A stretch of DNA of 64,000 nucleotides from NCBI RefSeq assembly GCF_003990975.1, contig NZ_RZJR01000016.1:55533-119532 (forward strand), in the 5' to 3' direction. The DNA comes from Cohnella sp. AR92 (GTDB taxonomy: Bacteria; Bacillota; Bacilli; Paenibacillales; Paenibacillaceae). Shown piece after piece: positions 46,991 to 55,633 of this stretch. Within the stretch, counting starts at the first letter, position 1. Each line of letters opens with the position of its first letter. The position numbers and the translations under genes are program-made. Below the pieces are notes generated by a model. The model did not search any database. It had not been told where the DNA came from and saw only the letters and a list, made by a program, of their open reading frames with translations.

Positions 46991-47170
46991 ATGGCAAAAC
47001 TGCAAATCACCCTCAAGCGCAGTCTCATTGGCCGTCCTGAGGTTCAACGCCAGACGGTTCAATCTCTGGGTCTCCGTAAGGTGAACTCTACCGTCGTTAA
47101 AGAAGACAACGTGGCCATTCGCGGCATGGTTAATGCCGTTAGCCACCTGGTTGAAGTTAAAGAAGTTTAA
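46991..47170 (+). CDS. rpmD: 50S ribosomal protein L30
   Basis: A 59-residue protein: MAKLQITLKRSLIGRPEVQR, then TVQSLGLRKVNSTVVKED and the end MVNAVSHLVEVKEV. Full family length and correct position between rpsE and rplO. AAGGAGGGG lies upstream, overlapping the rpsE stop. Confidence 0.97.
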   Translation: MAKLQITLKRSLIGRPEVQRQTVQSLGLRKVNSTVVKEDNVAIRGMVNAVSHLVEVKEV

Positions 47171-47214
47171 GATATTCCTGCAAGGGCAAATCACTCAAGG
47201 AGGTGCGACGAACG

Positions 47215-47658
47215 ATGAAATTGCATGAACTTTCTCCTGCTGAAGGATCCAAGTTCAGCCGCAAGCGCGTCGGTCGCGGCATCGGCAGCGGTATGGGCAA
47301 AACGTCCACTCGCGGTCACAAAGGTCAAAACGCTCGTTCCGGCGGCGGTGTTCGTCCCGGATTCGAAGGCGGCCAGAACCCTCTGTACCGTCGCTTGCCG
47401 AAGCGCGGCTTCAACAATGATCGCTTCGCTACTGAACATGCGATCGTTAACCTGGAACAACTGAACGTATTCGCGGCTGGAACTGAAGTAACGCCAGAGC
47501 TTCTTCTCGCTCAAGGGATCGTCAAGAACCCGAAAGACGGTATCAAGATTCTGGGCGCCGGCGAACTGAACGTTAAGCTGACGGTTAAGGCTCACAAGTT
47601 CTCTCAAACCGCAGTTGCTAAGATTCAAGCCGCCGGCGGTACAACCGAGGTGATCTAA
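47215..47658 (+). CDS. rplO: 50S ribosomal protein L15
   Basis: A 147-residue late-assembly protein. MKLHELSPAEGSKFSRKRVG and the Gly/Arg-rich KTSTRGHKGQNARSGGGVRP are standard. The start at 47215 follows AAGGAGGTG; a frame four codons longer is rejected. Its stop overlaps the secY ATG by one base. Confidence 0.97.
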   Translation: MKLHELSPAEGSKFSRKRVGRGIGSGMGKTSTRGHKGQNARSGGGVRPGFEGGQNPLYRRLPKRGFNNDRFATEHAIVNLEQLNVFAAGTEVTPELLLAQGIVKNPKDGIKILGAGELNVKLTVKAHKFSQTAVAKIQAAGGTTEVI

Positions 47659-48959
47659 TGTTCGCGACCGTCTCCAACATTTGGAAAGTAGAGGACCTTC
47701 GCAAGAGGATCCTGTTTACCCTTTTCATCCTGCTTGTCTATCGCGTAGGTTCTTTCATTCCGGTTCCGAACATCGACAAAAGCGTACTTGAGGCTGCCAA
47801 CGAGCAAGGCAACGAGCTCTTCGGTCTCCTCAATACGTTCTCCGGCGGCGCGCTGTTCCACTTCTCCATTTTTGCGCTGGGGATTATGCCTTACATCACG
47901 GCTTCGATCATCGTGCAGCTTCTGTCGATGGACGTCATTCCCAAGTTCGCGGAATGGGCTAAAGAAGGCGAGAACGGCAAGCGTAAGCTGGCGCAGGTCA
48001 CACGATACGGGACGGTCATCCTGGGTCTGATCCAGGCATTCGCAACAGCGATCGGGTTCAACCGAATCTACAATAGCGATATGGTTATCGATCCATCTTG
48101 GGCTACCTACATCATGATTGCGATCGTGTTGACGGCTGGTACTGCATTCCTGATGTGGCTCGGAGAGCAAATCAATGAGAAGGGGATCGGCAACGGGATC
48201 TCGATCCTGATGTTCGCCGCTATCGTATCGCGGGTACCGCAATACGCGCAGGACATCTACCGGGATCAATTCGCTAACAATGACGGAGAGCTCTTCTGGG
48301 CGATCATCAAAGTAGCGATTCTTGCCGTTATCGTGCTTTTCATTATCGTTGGTGTTATCTTCATTCAGCAAGGGATGCGTAAAATCCCGGTTCAATACGC
48401 CAAGCGTGTTGTCGGGCAGAAGATGTACGGCGGACAGTCGACGCACATTCCTCTCAAGGTGAATGGCGCCGGCGTTATCCCGGTCATCTTCGCTTCCTCG
48501 CTGCTTATGTTCCCGGTTACGATCGCCCAATTCGCGGCGGGTCATAGCTGGGCGAACTGGATCATCAGCAACTTGTACTACGACAAACCGCTTGGTATGG
48601 TCCTGTACATCCTTCTGATCGTCGGATTCACCTTCTTCTACACGTTCGTTCAGTTCAATCCTCAACAATTGGCTGACAACATGAAGAAGAACGGCGGCTA
48701 CATCCCAGGCATCCGCCCGGGCAAGCCGACTTCCGGTTACCTGATGAAGGTTATCACGCGTATCACCTTGGCAGGCGCATTGTTCCTTGCGGTGATCTCG
48801 ATTCTGCCGGTTATCTTCGGTTCGGCCTTCGGCCTTCCGAGAACGGTGCAATTAGGCGGCACCTCGCTGCTCATCCTCGTCGGCGTTGCCCTCGAGACGA
48901 TGAAGCAGATCGAGAGCCAACTGATCAAGAGACATTACAAAGGATTCATCAACAAGTAA
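47658..48959 (+). CDS. secY: Preprotein translocase subunit SecY
   Basis: The 433-residue, ten-span channel of the Sec translocon. The N-terminal helix region KVEDLRKRILFTLFILLVYR, the plug region GGALFHFSIFALGIMPYI and the late ISILPVIFG are all recognisable. Its translation is coupled to rplO through TAATG. SecE is encoded separately at 16665. adk follows after 21 bases. Confidence 0.98.
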   Translation: MFATVSNIWKVEDLRKRILFTLFILLVYRVGSFIPVPNIDKSVLEAANEQGNELFGLLNTFSGGALFHFSIFALGIMPYITASIIVQLLSMDVIPKFAEWAKEGENGKRKLAQVTRYGTVILGLIQAFATAIGFNRIYNSDMVIDPSWATYIMIAIVLTAGTAFLMWLGEQINEKGIGNGISILMFAAIVSRVPQYAQDIYRDQFANNDGELFWAIIKVAILAVIVLFIIVGVIFIQQGMRKIPVQYAKRVVGQKMYGGQSTHIPLKVNGAGVIPVIFASSLLMFPVTIAQFAAGHSWANWIISNLYYDKPLGMVLYILLIVGFTFFYTFVQFNPQQLADNMKKNGGYIPGIRPGKPTSGYLMKVITRITLAGALFLAVISILPVIFGSAFGLPRTVQLGGTSLLILVGVALETMKQIESQLIKRHYKGFINK

Positions 48960-48980
48960 CATGCCTTAGGAGGAACAACA

Positions 48981-49625
48981 ATGAACATTTTGTTTATGGG
49001 GCCTCCTGGCGCCGGGAAAGGCACGCAGGCCGAACGAATCGTCGAAGAGTTCGGCGTGCCGCACATCTCGACCGGCGACGCTTTCCGCTTGGCGATGAAA
49101 GAAGGCACTCCGATCGGACTTGAAGCCAAGAAGTTTATCGACCAAGGGCTTCTCGTTCCGGACGAAGTTACGAATGGAATCGTTCGTGATCGTCTGACTT
49201 TGGATGACTGCAAGCCGGGGTTCCTGCTCGACGGGTTCCCCCGCACGCTTGCCCAAGCCGAAGCGCTCGATCAGATGCTCGCCGATATGGGACGCAAGAT
49301 CGATCATGTCGTTAACCTGAACGTGGACCGCGGCTTGCTGCTGGCCCGCTTGACGGGAAGACGGATCTGCAAATCCTGCGGATCGACCTATCACGTATTG
49401 AATAACCCGCCGAAGCAAGAAGGCATTTGCGACAAGTGCGGTGGAGAGCTGTATCAGCGCTCCGACGATACGGAAGAGAAAGTCGGAACCAGGCTTGACG
49501 AGTATACAAGCAAGACTGCACCGCTGCTCGAGTATTACGGCAACAAAGGCTTGCTCCGAGAAGTGGACGGGGAGAAGGATATCGACGCGGTTACGGCCGA
49601 AATCGGTTCTCTCCTGAGAGGGTAA
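48981..49625 (+). CDS. adk: Adenylate kinase
   Basis: Converts ATP plus AMP to two ADP and balances adenylates. 214 residues: P-loop GPPGAGKGTQAE, LLDGFPRTLAQAEAL, and a LID domain with a four-Cys zinc site (CKSCG...CDKCG), the Gram-positive form. AGGAGGA precedes the start. The secY-adk-map order is conserved in Bacillus. Confidence 0.98.
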   Translation: MNILFMGPPGAGKGTQAERIVEEFGVPHISTGDAFRLAMKEGTPIGLEAKKFIDQGLLVPDEVTNGIVRDRLTLDDCKPGFLLDGFPRTLAQAEALDQMLADMGRKIDHVVNLNVDRGLLLARLTGRRICKSCGSTYHVLNNPPKQEGICDKCGGELYQRSDDTEEKVGTRLDEYTSKTAPLLEYYGNKGLLREVDGEKDIDAVTAEIGSLLRG

Positions 49626-49631
49626 CCAGCC

Positions 49632-50384
49632 ATGATCGTGTGCAAATCCGAATCGGAATTGATCTTGATGCGAGAAGCCGGCCGAATCGTAGCCGATACG
49701 CATCGCTTGCTCAAGCAGGCGATCGTGCCCGGCATTACGACGGGGGAGTTGGATCGGATCGCCGACGACTACATTCGCAGTCAAGGCGCAACCCCTTCCT
49801 TCAAAGGCTATAACGGGTTCCCCTCCAGCATATGCGCTTCCGTGAACGAGGAACTCGTCCATGGGTTCCCCGGCAAGCGGAAGCTCGTAGAGGGCGATAT
49901 CATCAGTATCGACATCGGCGCTCAGTACAAGGGCTATCACGGAGATTCCGCGTGGACCTACGGCGTCGGGACGATTAGCGAAGAAGCGCAGAGGCTGCTT
50001 GACGTGACGGAAGCGTCACTGTACGCCGGCTTGGAGCTCGTTCGGCCTGACGTTCGTCTGTTCACGATCTCTCACGCCATTCAGAAAGTTATCGAAGAGG
50101 CGGGCTTCTCGGTCGTTCGCGAGTACGTCGGACACGGCGTAGGAACTGAGCTGCACGAGGAACCGCAGATTCCGAACTACGGACCTCCCGATCGGGGACC
50201 GAGGCTGAAGCCGGGCATGGTACTGGCGATCGAGCCGATGGTCAACGTCGGAGAACGATATGTACGGACCCTCTCGGATAACTGGACGGTCGTGACGGTG
50301 GACGGCTCCTTATGCGCGCACTTCGAACATACGGTTGCCGTAACGGAGTCCGGGTACGAGATCCTTACTCGTACGGAAGCTTAG
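49632..50384 (+). CDS. map: Methionine aminopeptidase, type I
   Basis: Removes the initiator methionine from nascent chains. 250 residues: the metal ligands appear in ISIDIGAQYKGYHGDSAWTY (two Asp), GHGVGTELHEEP (His), IEPMVNVG (Glu) and the final HFEHTVAVTE (Glu). It starts six bases after the adk stop with a weak ribosome binding site (GAGAGGGTAA). Confidence 0.97.
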   Translation: MIVCKSESELILMREAGRIVADTHRLLKQAIVPGITTGELDRIADDYIRSQGATPSFKGYNGFPSSICASVNEELVHGFPGKRKLVEGDIISIDIGAQYKGYHGDSAWTYGVGTISEEAQRLLDVTEASLYAGLELVRPDVRLFTISHAIQKVIEEAGFSVVREYVGHGVGTELHEEPQIPNYGPPDRGPRLKPGMVLAIEPMVNVGERYVRTLSDNWTVVTVDGSLCAHFEHTVAVTESGYEILTRTEA

Positions 50385-50394
50385 GTGATTCGTA

Positions 50395-50703
50395 GTGACG
50401 GAACACGCAAGGTTGTCGCCCGGAGATATCGTGAGAATCCGGCGGGGGAAAGACGAGGGCGATTGGTCGGTCGTCATCGCTCTCGAAGATGAGCGAATCG
50501 CACTCGTGGCCGACGGCGACAAGCGTCGTTTCGATCGGCCCAAACGCAAAAATGTGCTGCATCTCGAACCGATCGGGGCGGCAAGCGAGGAAGTCTTAAG
50601 AAGTCTTCAAGAAACCGGACGCGTCACCAACGGCAAGCTCCGGTTCGCCATCGCGAATGCCCGAAGATCGATCGAAGCGCATGCTGAAGAGAAAGGAGAA
50701 TGA
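50395..50703 (+). CDS. KOW-domain RNA-binding protein
   Basis: A 102-residue protein with an N-terminal KOW-type domain (LSPGDIVRIRRGKDEGDWSVVIALED) and a basic middle (KRRFDRPKRKNVLHLEPIG). Similar small proteins between map and infA are seen in Bacillales and are annotated as RNA-binding or L14e-like; role not established. The GTG start has only a weak ribosome binding site (TTAGGTGA). The infA ribosome binding site lies inside its last codons. Confidence 0.82.
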   Translation: MTEHARLSPGDIVRIRRGKDEGDWSVVIALEDERIALVADGDKRRFDRPKRKNVLHLEPIGAASEEVLRSLQETGRVTNGKLRFAIANARRSIEAHAEEKGE

Positions 50704-50705
50704 CC

Positions 50706-50921
50706 GTGGCCAAAGAGGACGTCATTGAGGTGGAAGGAACGGTCATCGAACCGCTGCCGAATGCGATGTTCCGAGTGGAACTCGAGAATGGGCACCAAAT
50801 TCTGGCTCACGTCTCCGGCAAGCTGCGGATGCATTTTATCCGTATTCTGACGGGAGATAAAGTGGTTATCCAATTGTCGCCTTACGATTTGACGCGAGGC
50901 CGGATTACCTACCGCAAATAG
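50706..50921 (+). CDS. infA: Translation initiation factor IF-1
   Basis: A 71-residue OB-fold factor that blocks the A site during initiation. AKEDVIEVEGTVIEPLPNAM and the end PYDLTRGRITYRK are canonical. The GTG at 50706 is chosen because AAAGGAG lies seven bases upstream; the ATG at 50700 is too close and non-family. It starts two bases after the KOW gene. Confidence 0.97.
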   Translation: MAKEDVIEVEGTVIEPLPNAMFRVELENGHQILAHVSGKLRMHFIRILTGDKVVIQLSPYDLTRGRITYRK

Positions 50922-51011
50922 TTCGTCCGATCTGCCGTACCATACGTGCCGATCGAACGCGGCGCCGAGGGCGCACACTACTACGATGGCACATTGAAGG
51001 AGGTTATTATC

Positions 51012-51125
51012 ATGAAGGTGAGACCTTCGGTCAAGCCTATTTGCGAGAAATGCAAAGTCATTCGCCGCAAAGGCAACGTGATGGTTATCTGCGAGAATCC
51101 GAAACACAAACAAAAACAAGGCTAA
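51012..51125 (+). CDS. rpmJ: 50S ribosomal protein L36
   Basis: A 37-residue protein, MKVRPSVKPICEKCKVIRRK then VICENPKHKQKQG. The zinc-ribbon ligands C11, C14, C27 and H32 are all present, the zinc-binding form. AAGGAGGT is upstream. It lies between infA and rpsM, the usual place. Confidence 0.97.
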   Translation: MKVRPSVKPICEKCKVIRRKGNVMVICENPKHKQKQG

Positions 51126-51143
51126 GAGGAGGTGCTGTAAAGC

Positions 51144-51512
51144 ATGGCACGTATTGCTGGTGTTGACCTTCCGCGCGACAAGCGCGTTGAAATCGCCCTG
51201 ACGTACATCTTCGGAATCGGTAAAACGACTTCCCAGAAGATTCTGGCGGGCGCCGGTATCAACCCTAACACTCGCGTTCGCGACCTGACGGAAGATGAGC
51301 TTGCTCTTATCCGTGAAGGCATCGACAAGAACGTGAAGGTTGAGGGCGACCTTCGTCGTGATATCGCACTAAACATCAAGCGTCTGATCGAAATCGGATG
51401 CTATCGCGGTGTACGTCACCGTCGCGGCCTTCCGGTTCGCGGTCAACGTACGAAGACTAATGCCCGCACACGCAAAGGTCCGCGTCGTACGGTAGCTAAC
51501 AAGAAGAAGTAA
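51144..51512 (+). CDS. rpsM: 30S ribosomal protein S13
   Basis: A 122-residue head protein contacting the P-site tRNA and subunit bridges. MARIAGVDLPRDKRVEIAL and the basic C-terminal RGLPVRGQRTKTNARTRKG are standard. Ribosome binding site GAGGAGGTG. It is 18 bases before rpsK. Confidence 0.98.
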   Translation: MARIAGVDLPRDKRVEIALTYIFGIGKTTSQKILAGAGINPNTRVRDLTEDELALIREGIDKNVKVEGDLRRDIALNIKRLIEIGCYRGVRHRRGLPVRGQRTKTNARTRKGPRRTVANKKK

Positions 51513-51530
51513 GAAGGGGGGATAACAAGC

Positions 51531-51929
51531 ATGGCACCAAAAGGAAAGAAAGTCGTTCGTACCAAGCGTCGTGACCGTAAGAATATCGATTCGGGCGTTG
51601 CACACATCCGTTCGACGTTCAACAACACGATCGTAACGATCACGGATCCGCACGGAAACGCGATCTCTTGGGCGAGCTCCGGTAACCTTGGTTTCAAAGG
51701 CTCGCGTAAGAGCACTCCGTTCGCGGCGCAGATGGCAGCTGAATCTGCAGCTCGCGCAGCGATGGAGCATGGCATGCGCGTCGTTGAAGTCATGGTTAAG
51801 GGTCCTGGCGCTGGCCGTGAAGCGGCTATCCGTTCCCTGCAAGCAGCTGGCCTTGAAGTCAGCATGATCAAAGACGTTACGCCGATCCCTCACAACGGCT
51901 GCCGTCCTCCGAAGCGTCGCCGCGTATAA
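51531..51929 (+). CDS. rpsK: 30S ribosomal protein S11
   Basis: A 132-residue platform protein. HIRSTFNNTIVTITDPHGN and the end DVTPIPHNGCRPPKRRRV are canonical. The ribosome binding site is AAGGGGGGA. A 193-base gap with a notable inverted repeat (52000-52072) follows before rpoA. Confidence 0.98.
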   Translation: MAPKGKKVVRTKRRDRKNIDSGVAHIRSTFNNTIVTITDPHGNAISWASSGNLGFKGSRKSTPFAAQMAAESAARAAMEHGMRVVEVMVKGPGAGREAAIRSLQAAGLEVSMIKDVTPIPHNGCRPPKRRRV

Positions 51930-51999
51930 CGCGTGCCTGTGTGGTATCAAACAACAGCAACTTGTGAATAATGGTTGTATTGCTTAGACATACTACATG

Positions 52000-52072
52000 G
52001 TTTACCCTTATGGCTTGACTCGTAAGTGCGATTAACAAGGTACCTTGGGACCGTCGGCTTTAGAGGGTAAAC
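52000..52072 (+). promoter_or_regulatory. Structured region before rpoA
   Basis: GTTTACCCT (52000-52008) is perfectly complementary to AGGGTAAAC (52064-52072). The 55-base loop contains the palindrome AAGGTACCTT (52037-52046). No T tract, so not a terminator. A TTGACT at 52015-52020 lacks a good -10. It may be an RNA control element for rpoA. Confidence 0.55.
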
Positions 52073-52122
52073 AATCGGCAACGTCAGCGCAGCAAGCGAC
52101 GTTTTGAAGGAGGGTTATGGTT

Positions 52123-53067
52123 GTGATTGTGATCGAGAAGCCGAAAATCGAGTCCGTTGAGATTCAAGAAGATAAGAAGTACGGTCGTTTTGTCGTGGAG
52201 CCGCTGGAGCGTGGATACGGCATGACGCTGGGGAACTCCCTCCGCCGTATTCTGCTGTCGTCCCTTCCGGGCGCGGCCGTCATATCGGTTCAGATTGACG
52301 GTGTTCTTCATGAATTCTCCACCATTCCCGGTGTCATTGAGGATGTAACGGAAATTATCCTCAATCTGAAACGACTTTCGCTGAAGATTCATTCGGACGA
52401 GGAGAAAGTGCTCGAGATTGATGCCGAAGGCGAAGGGATCGTTACGGCCGGCGACATTCGGGCGGACAGCGACGTGGAGATCCTCAATCCGGATCTGCAC
52501 ATCGCAACCCTGGCTTCCGGTGCGCGCCTTCACATGCGCATTTTTGCCAGACAGGGACGTGGTTATGTCCCGGCGGATCGCAACAAGAAGGAAGATCAGC
52601 CGATTGGAGTCATTCCGGTCGACTCGATCTACACGCCTATTACCCGCGTCAACTATAAAGTCGAAAACACCCGCGTCGGCCAAGTTACCAACTATGACAA
52701 GCTAACGCTCGAAGTGTGGACCGACGGAAGTATTCGACCGGAAGAAGCGGTCAGTCTGGGCGCGAAGATCCTCACGGATCACTTGTCGTTGTTCGTCGGA
52801 CTAACGGACGAAGCCAAGGACACCGAGACGATGAAGGAGAAGGAAGAGGACAAGAAGGAGAAGGTGCTCGAGATGACCATCGAAGAGCTCGATCTCTCCG
52901 TCCGTTCCTACAACTGCCTCAAGCGCGCCGGTATCAATACCGTGCAAGAGCTGATCACGAAGTCCGAAGAGGACATGATGAAGGTCCGCAACCTGGGCCG
53001 CAAGTCCTTGGAAGAAGTTCAAGAGAAGCTCGAGGAGCTCGGACTCGGTTTACGTATTGAAGAATAA
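52123..53067 (+). CDS. rpoA: DNA-directed RNA polymerase subunit alpha
   Basis: The 314-residue alpha subunit. The N-terminal domain for assembly contains GNSLRRILLSSLPGAAV; the flexible linker is rich in Glu and Lys; the C-terminal domain (about residues 245-310) has the 265-determinant region NCLKRAGINTVQEL and LGRKSLEEVQEKLEELGL. GTG 52123 is chosen because AAGGAGGG is eight bases upstream and the length equals the Bacillus protein; ATG 52117 is too close to that site. Confidence 0.97.
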   Translation: MIVIEKPKIESVEIQEDKKYGRFVVEPLERGYGMTLGNSLRRILLSSLPGAAVISVQIDGVLHEFSTIPGVIEDVTEIILNLKRLSLKIHSDEEKVLEIDAEGEGIVTAGDIRADSDVEILNPDLHIATLASGARLHMRIFARQGRGYVPADRNKKEDQPIGVIPVDSIYTPITRVNYKVENTRVGQVTNYDKLTLEVWTDGSIRPEEAVSLGAKILTDHLSLFVGLTDEAKDTETMKEKEEDKKEKVLEMTIEELDLSVRSYNCLKRAGINTVQELITKSEEDMMKVRNLGRKSLEEVQEKLEELGLGLRIEE

Positions 53068-53100
53068 GCGTAATGGAATAAACAGCAAGGAGGGAAAACG

Positions 53101-53466
53101 ATGGCATATCAAAAACTGAGTCGCGATTCCAGCGCTCGGAAGGCTCTCTTCCGCGACCTGGTAACCGACCTGTTCCTGTACGAGCGCATCCAAACGACCG
53201 AGGCTAAGGCTAAGGAAGTTCGCTCGATCGCCGAGAAGCTGATCACGCTCGCGAAGCGCGGTGATCTTCACGCTCGTCGCCAAGTAGCAGCATTCGTACG
53301 TCGGGAAACCCTGAACGGCGATCAAGACGCCATCCAGAAGTTGTTCTCCGATTTGGCGCCGCGCTACGCGGAACGTCCGGGCGGATACACTCGCATCTTG
53401 AAGCTTGGACCTCGTCGCGGCGACTCCGCGCCGATGGTTTACCTCGAGCTCGTAGATCGCGCGTAA
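53101..53466 (+). CDS. rplQ: 50S ribosomal protein L17
   Basis: A 121-residue protein near the tunnel exit. LSRDSSARKALFRDLVTDLF and PRRGDSAPMVYLELV are standard. AAGGAGGG precedes the start. It is the last gene of the block that begins with rpsJ; a terminator follows at once. Confidence 0.98.
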   Translation: MAYQKLSRDSSARKALFRDLVTDLFLYERIQTTEAKAKEVRSIAEKLITLAKRGDLHARRQVAAFVRRETLNGDQDAIQKLFSDLAPRYAERPGGYTRILKLGPRRGDSAPMVYLELVDRA

Positions 53467-53478
53467 GACCGGAACAAG

Positions 53479-53518
53479 AAAGGATGGGCCGAATTCGTCT
53501 TCGGGTCATCCTTTTTTT
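53479..53518 (+). terminator. Intrinsic terminator of the ribosomal block
   Basis: AAAGGATG (53479-53486) pairs with CATCCTTT (53507-53514), with an inner CCGA/TCGG stem, then a T run. Confidence 0.9.
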
Positions 53519-53544
53519 GTTCAATGTCTTTCGGGGGTGAAAGG

Positions 53545-54357
53545 ATGCGGAATATCGCCCTGCTCGTCAGCTATGACGGCACCTCCTATTATGGCTATCA
53601 GAGCCAGCCTGGAGGCAACACCGTTCAGGATTGCCTGGAGGAAGCCATAAGGGCGTTGACGGGGGAGACCATCAAGATCCACGGGTCCGGACGCACGGAC
53701 GCCGGCGTTCATGCGCTGGGACAAGTGGTGCACTTCCATACGGAATCGAAGATCCCGGCCCAGCGTTGGGCGCTAGCGCTGAACACGAGGCTTCCGGACG
53801 ACATTGTCGTCCGCGCGGCCATCGAGGTTCCGTTGTCGTTCCATTCCCGCAGATCGGCTATTCGCAAGACCTACAAGTATGCGATAACGAGCTGCCGCTT
53901 CCCGGATGTCTTCGACCGGAAGTATGTGTTCCATCATCCGGCTCCGCTTCGCTTCGAAGCCATGCAGGAAGGACTCGCTTATCTGCTTGGAGAGCACGAC
54001 TTCTCGTCGTTCACATCGCCGCTCTCGACGAAGCCCCATCACGTTCGCACTCTGTACGAGGCTAAGCTCGTGGTGGAGCCGGGGGGAGACGGATCGCTCG
54101 AGCAAGGCAGAGGCAAAGCGAGCCTTATCGTATCCGGCAACGGATTTCTTTATAACATGGTAAGAATCATCGCCGGCACTTTAATGCAGGTTGGCGAGGG
54201 CAAGCGCAAGCCGGAGGACATCGGAATCATACTGGCGGCGAAGAACCGCGCCAAAGCCGGTCCTACGGCGGTTCCGTACGGCTTGACGCTCATGAGCGTC
54301 GAATACGGATCCGAGTGGGAACTCGATTGGCAGGAAGCCATGAATCGCAAATATTGA
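53545..54357 (+). CDS. truA: tRNA pseudouridine synthase A
   Basis: Makes pseudouridine at positions 38-40 of tRNA anticodon stems. 270 residues: NIALLVSYDGTSYYGYQSQP at the N-terminus, the catalytic Asp in GRTDAGVHA, and the closing FLYNMVRIIAGTLMQVG. The ATG at 53545 has GGGGGTGAAAGG before it; a frame seven codons longer lacks a ribosome binding site. It follows the rplQ terminator closely and has no obvious promoter, so it may depend on read-through. Confidence 0.96.
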   Translation: MRNIALLVSYDGTSYYGYQSQPGGNTVQDCLEEAIRALTGETIKIHGSGRTDAGVHALGQVVHFHTESKIPAQRWALALNTRLPDDIVVRAAIEVPLSFHSRRSAIRKTYKYAITSCRFPDVFDRKYVFHHPAPLRFEAMQEGLAYLLGEHDFSSFTSPLSTKPHHVRTLYEAKLVVEPGGDGSLEQGRGKASLIVSGNGFLYNMVRIIAGTLMQVGEGKRKPEDIGIILAAKNRAKAGPTAVPYGLTLMSVEYGSEWELDWQEAMNRKY

Positions 54358-54359
54358 TC

Positions 54360-54388
54360 TTGCGAAAGTGGGTATTATGATGTACAAT
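54360..54388 (+). promoter_or_regulatory. Sigma-A promoter of rplM-rpsI
   Basis: TTGCGA (54360-54365), 17-bp spacer, TACAAT (54383-54388), immediately after truA. Confidence 0.7.
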
Positions 54389-54394
54389 AGTCAT

Positions 54395-54592
54395 TGTGTG
54401 TTCTTCATGGCTACCCACGGCCCCCAATGAAGACCACCGTTCAGAATGGAACGTCCAATAAATCATCGTTTCCCGAAGATTCGATCGATTCTAGACTATT
54501 GGCCGTCATACATTCTTTCTACCAAACAATGATGAATGATGATGTCTTGAGACATACAACGTAACATAGCTAATTCAGAAGGAGGACCTCCT
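54395..54592 (+). promoter_or_regulatory. Probable ribosomal protein L13 leader
   Basis: A leader of about 200 bases. The part at 54399-54440, with TTCTTCATGGCTACCCACGG and then CCCAATGAAGAC, pairs TTCAT with ATGAA around a C-rich loop. It resembles the Firmicute L13 leader as I remember it. L13 would repress its own synthesis. The rest of the gap is AT-rich without clear signals. Confidence 0.65.
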
Positions 54593-55030
54593 ATGCGTAC
54601 CACTTATATCGCGAAGCCGAACGAAGTCGAGCGCAAATGGCATGTCATCGACGCTGCAGGCAAGACCCTCGGCCGTCTGGCAACCGAAGCAGCTGCTCTG
54701 ATCCGCGGCAAGCATAAACCAGAATTTACTCCTCATGTTGATACGGGTGACTTCGTTGTCATCATCAACGCTGAGAAGATTGTCCTTACGGGCAAGAAGC
54801 TCCAACAGAAGAAGTACTACACTCACTCGCACTATCCGGGCGGCCTTAAGACAACGACGGCTGGCGAGATGATCGCCAAGAAGCCTGCTCGCATTATCGA
54901 GCTCGCCGTATTCGGCATGCTCCCTAAGAACAAGCTCGGTCACCAACTGCAAACGAAGCTTAAAGTATACGCTGGTTCGGAACATCCGCACCAAGCCCAA
55001 CAACCTGAAGTTTACGAACTTCGCGGTTAA
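54593..55030 (+). CDS. rplM: 50S ribosomal protein L13
   Basis: A 145-residue early assembly protein. The start MRTTYIAKPNEVERKWHVID, then LGRLATEAAALIRGKHKP and VYAGSEHPHQAQQPE, are standard. AAGGAGGA precedes the start. It pairs with rpsI 20 bases downstream, the usual operon. Confidence 0.98.
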   Translation: MRTTYIAKPNEVERKWHVIDAAGKTLGRLATEAAALIRGKHKPEFTPHVDTGDFVVIINAEKIVLTGKKLQQKKYYTHSHYPGGLKTTTAGEMIAKKPARIIELAVFGMLPKNKLGHQLQTKLKVYAGSEHPHQAQQPEVYELRG

Positions 55031-55050
55031 TCGAAAGGGAGGACCTACCA

Positions 55051-55443
55051 ATGGCTCAAGCGAATTATATTGGAACAGGCCGCCGCAAGCATTCGGTTGC
55101 GCGCGTACGTCTCGTACCGGGTGAAGGCCAAATCACCATTAACAAGCGTTCTATCGACGAATACTTCGGTCTGGAAACGTTGAAGCTGATCGTTAAGCAA
55201 CCGCTGGTTCTGACGGAAACAGCTGGCAAATACGACATTATCGTTCTTGCTAACGGCGGCGGCATGTCCGGTCAAGCCGGCGCTATCCGCCACGGCATCT
55301 CCCGCGCTCTGCTGAAGGCAGATCCGGAACTTCGCTCCTCTCTGAAGAGAGCTGGATTCCTGACTCGCGATCCGCGCATGAAGGAACGTAAGAAGTACGG
55401 TCTCAAAGCAGCCCGTCGCGCTCCGCAATTCTCGAAGCGCTAA
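55051..55443 (+). CDS. rpsI: 30S ribosomal protein S9
   Basis: A 130-residue head protein whose C-terminal tail touches P-site tRNA. YIGTGRRKHSVARVRLVPG and the tail KKYGLKAARRAPQFSKR are intact. GGGAGGA precedes the start. A terminator follows. Confidence 0.98.
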   Translation: MAQANYIGTGRRKHSVARVRLVPGEGQITINKRSIDEYFGLETLKLIVKQPLVLTETAGKYDIIVLANGGGMSGQAGAIRHGISRALLKADPELRSSLKRAGFLTRDPRMKERKKYGLKAARRAPQFSKR

Positions 55444-55456
55444 TCGTTACCCTCAG

Positions 55457-55495
55457 AGCCTTCTCGTCTGCCATTGGCAGCGAGAAGGCTTTTTT
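55457..55495 (+). terminator. Intrinsic terminator after rpsI
   Basis: AGCCTTCTCG (55457-55466) pairs with CGAGAAGGCT (55481-55490); inner CTGCC/GGCAG extends the stem, then a T run. Confidence 0.92.
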
Positions 55496-55560
55496 GCATT
55501 ATCGACGCACGATGATTAAAAAACTTTATGCCAAAACGAAAAAAAGTGGCCTTTATTTCA

Positions 55561-55589
55561 TTGTATAATCATATTAGATCACGTATAAT
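55561..55589 (+). promoter_or_regulatory. Sigma-A promoter of cysH-sat
   Basis: TTGTAT (55561-55566), 17-bp spacer, perfect TATAAT (55584-55589). A 12-bp palindrome, AGTAAGCTTACT (55602-55613), lies just downstream, between the expected start point and the ribosome binding site, and may be an operator. Confidence 0.75.
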
Positions 55590-55633
55590 TCAGGGTAAAT
55601 TAGTAAGCTTACTTGTCTACAGGGGGTATTCGG

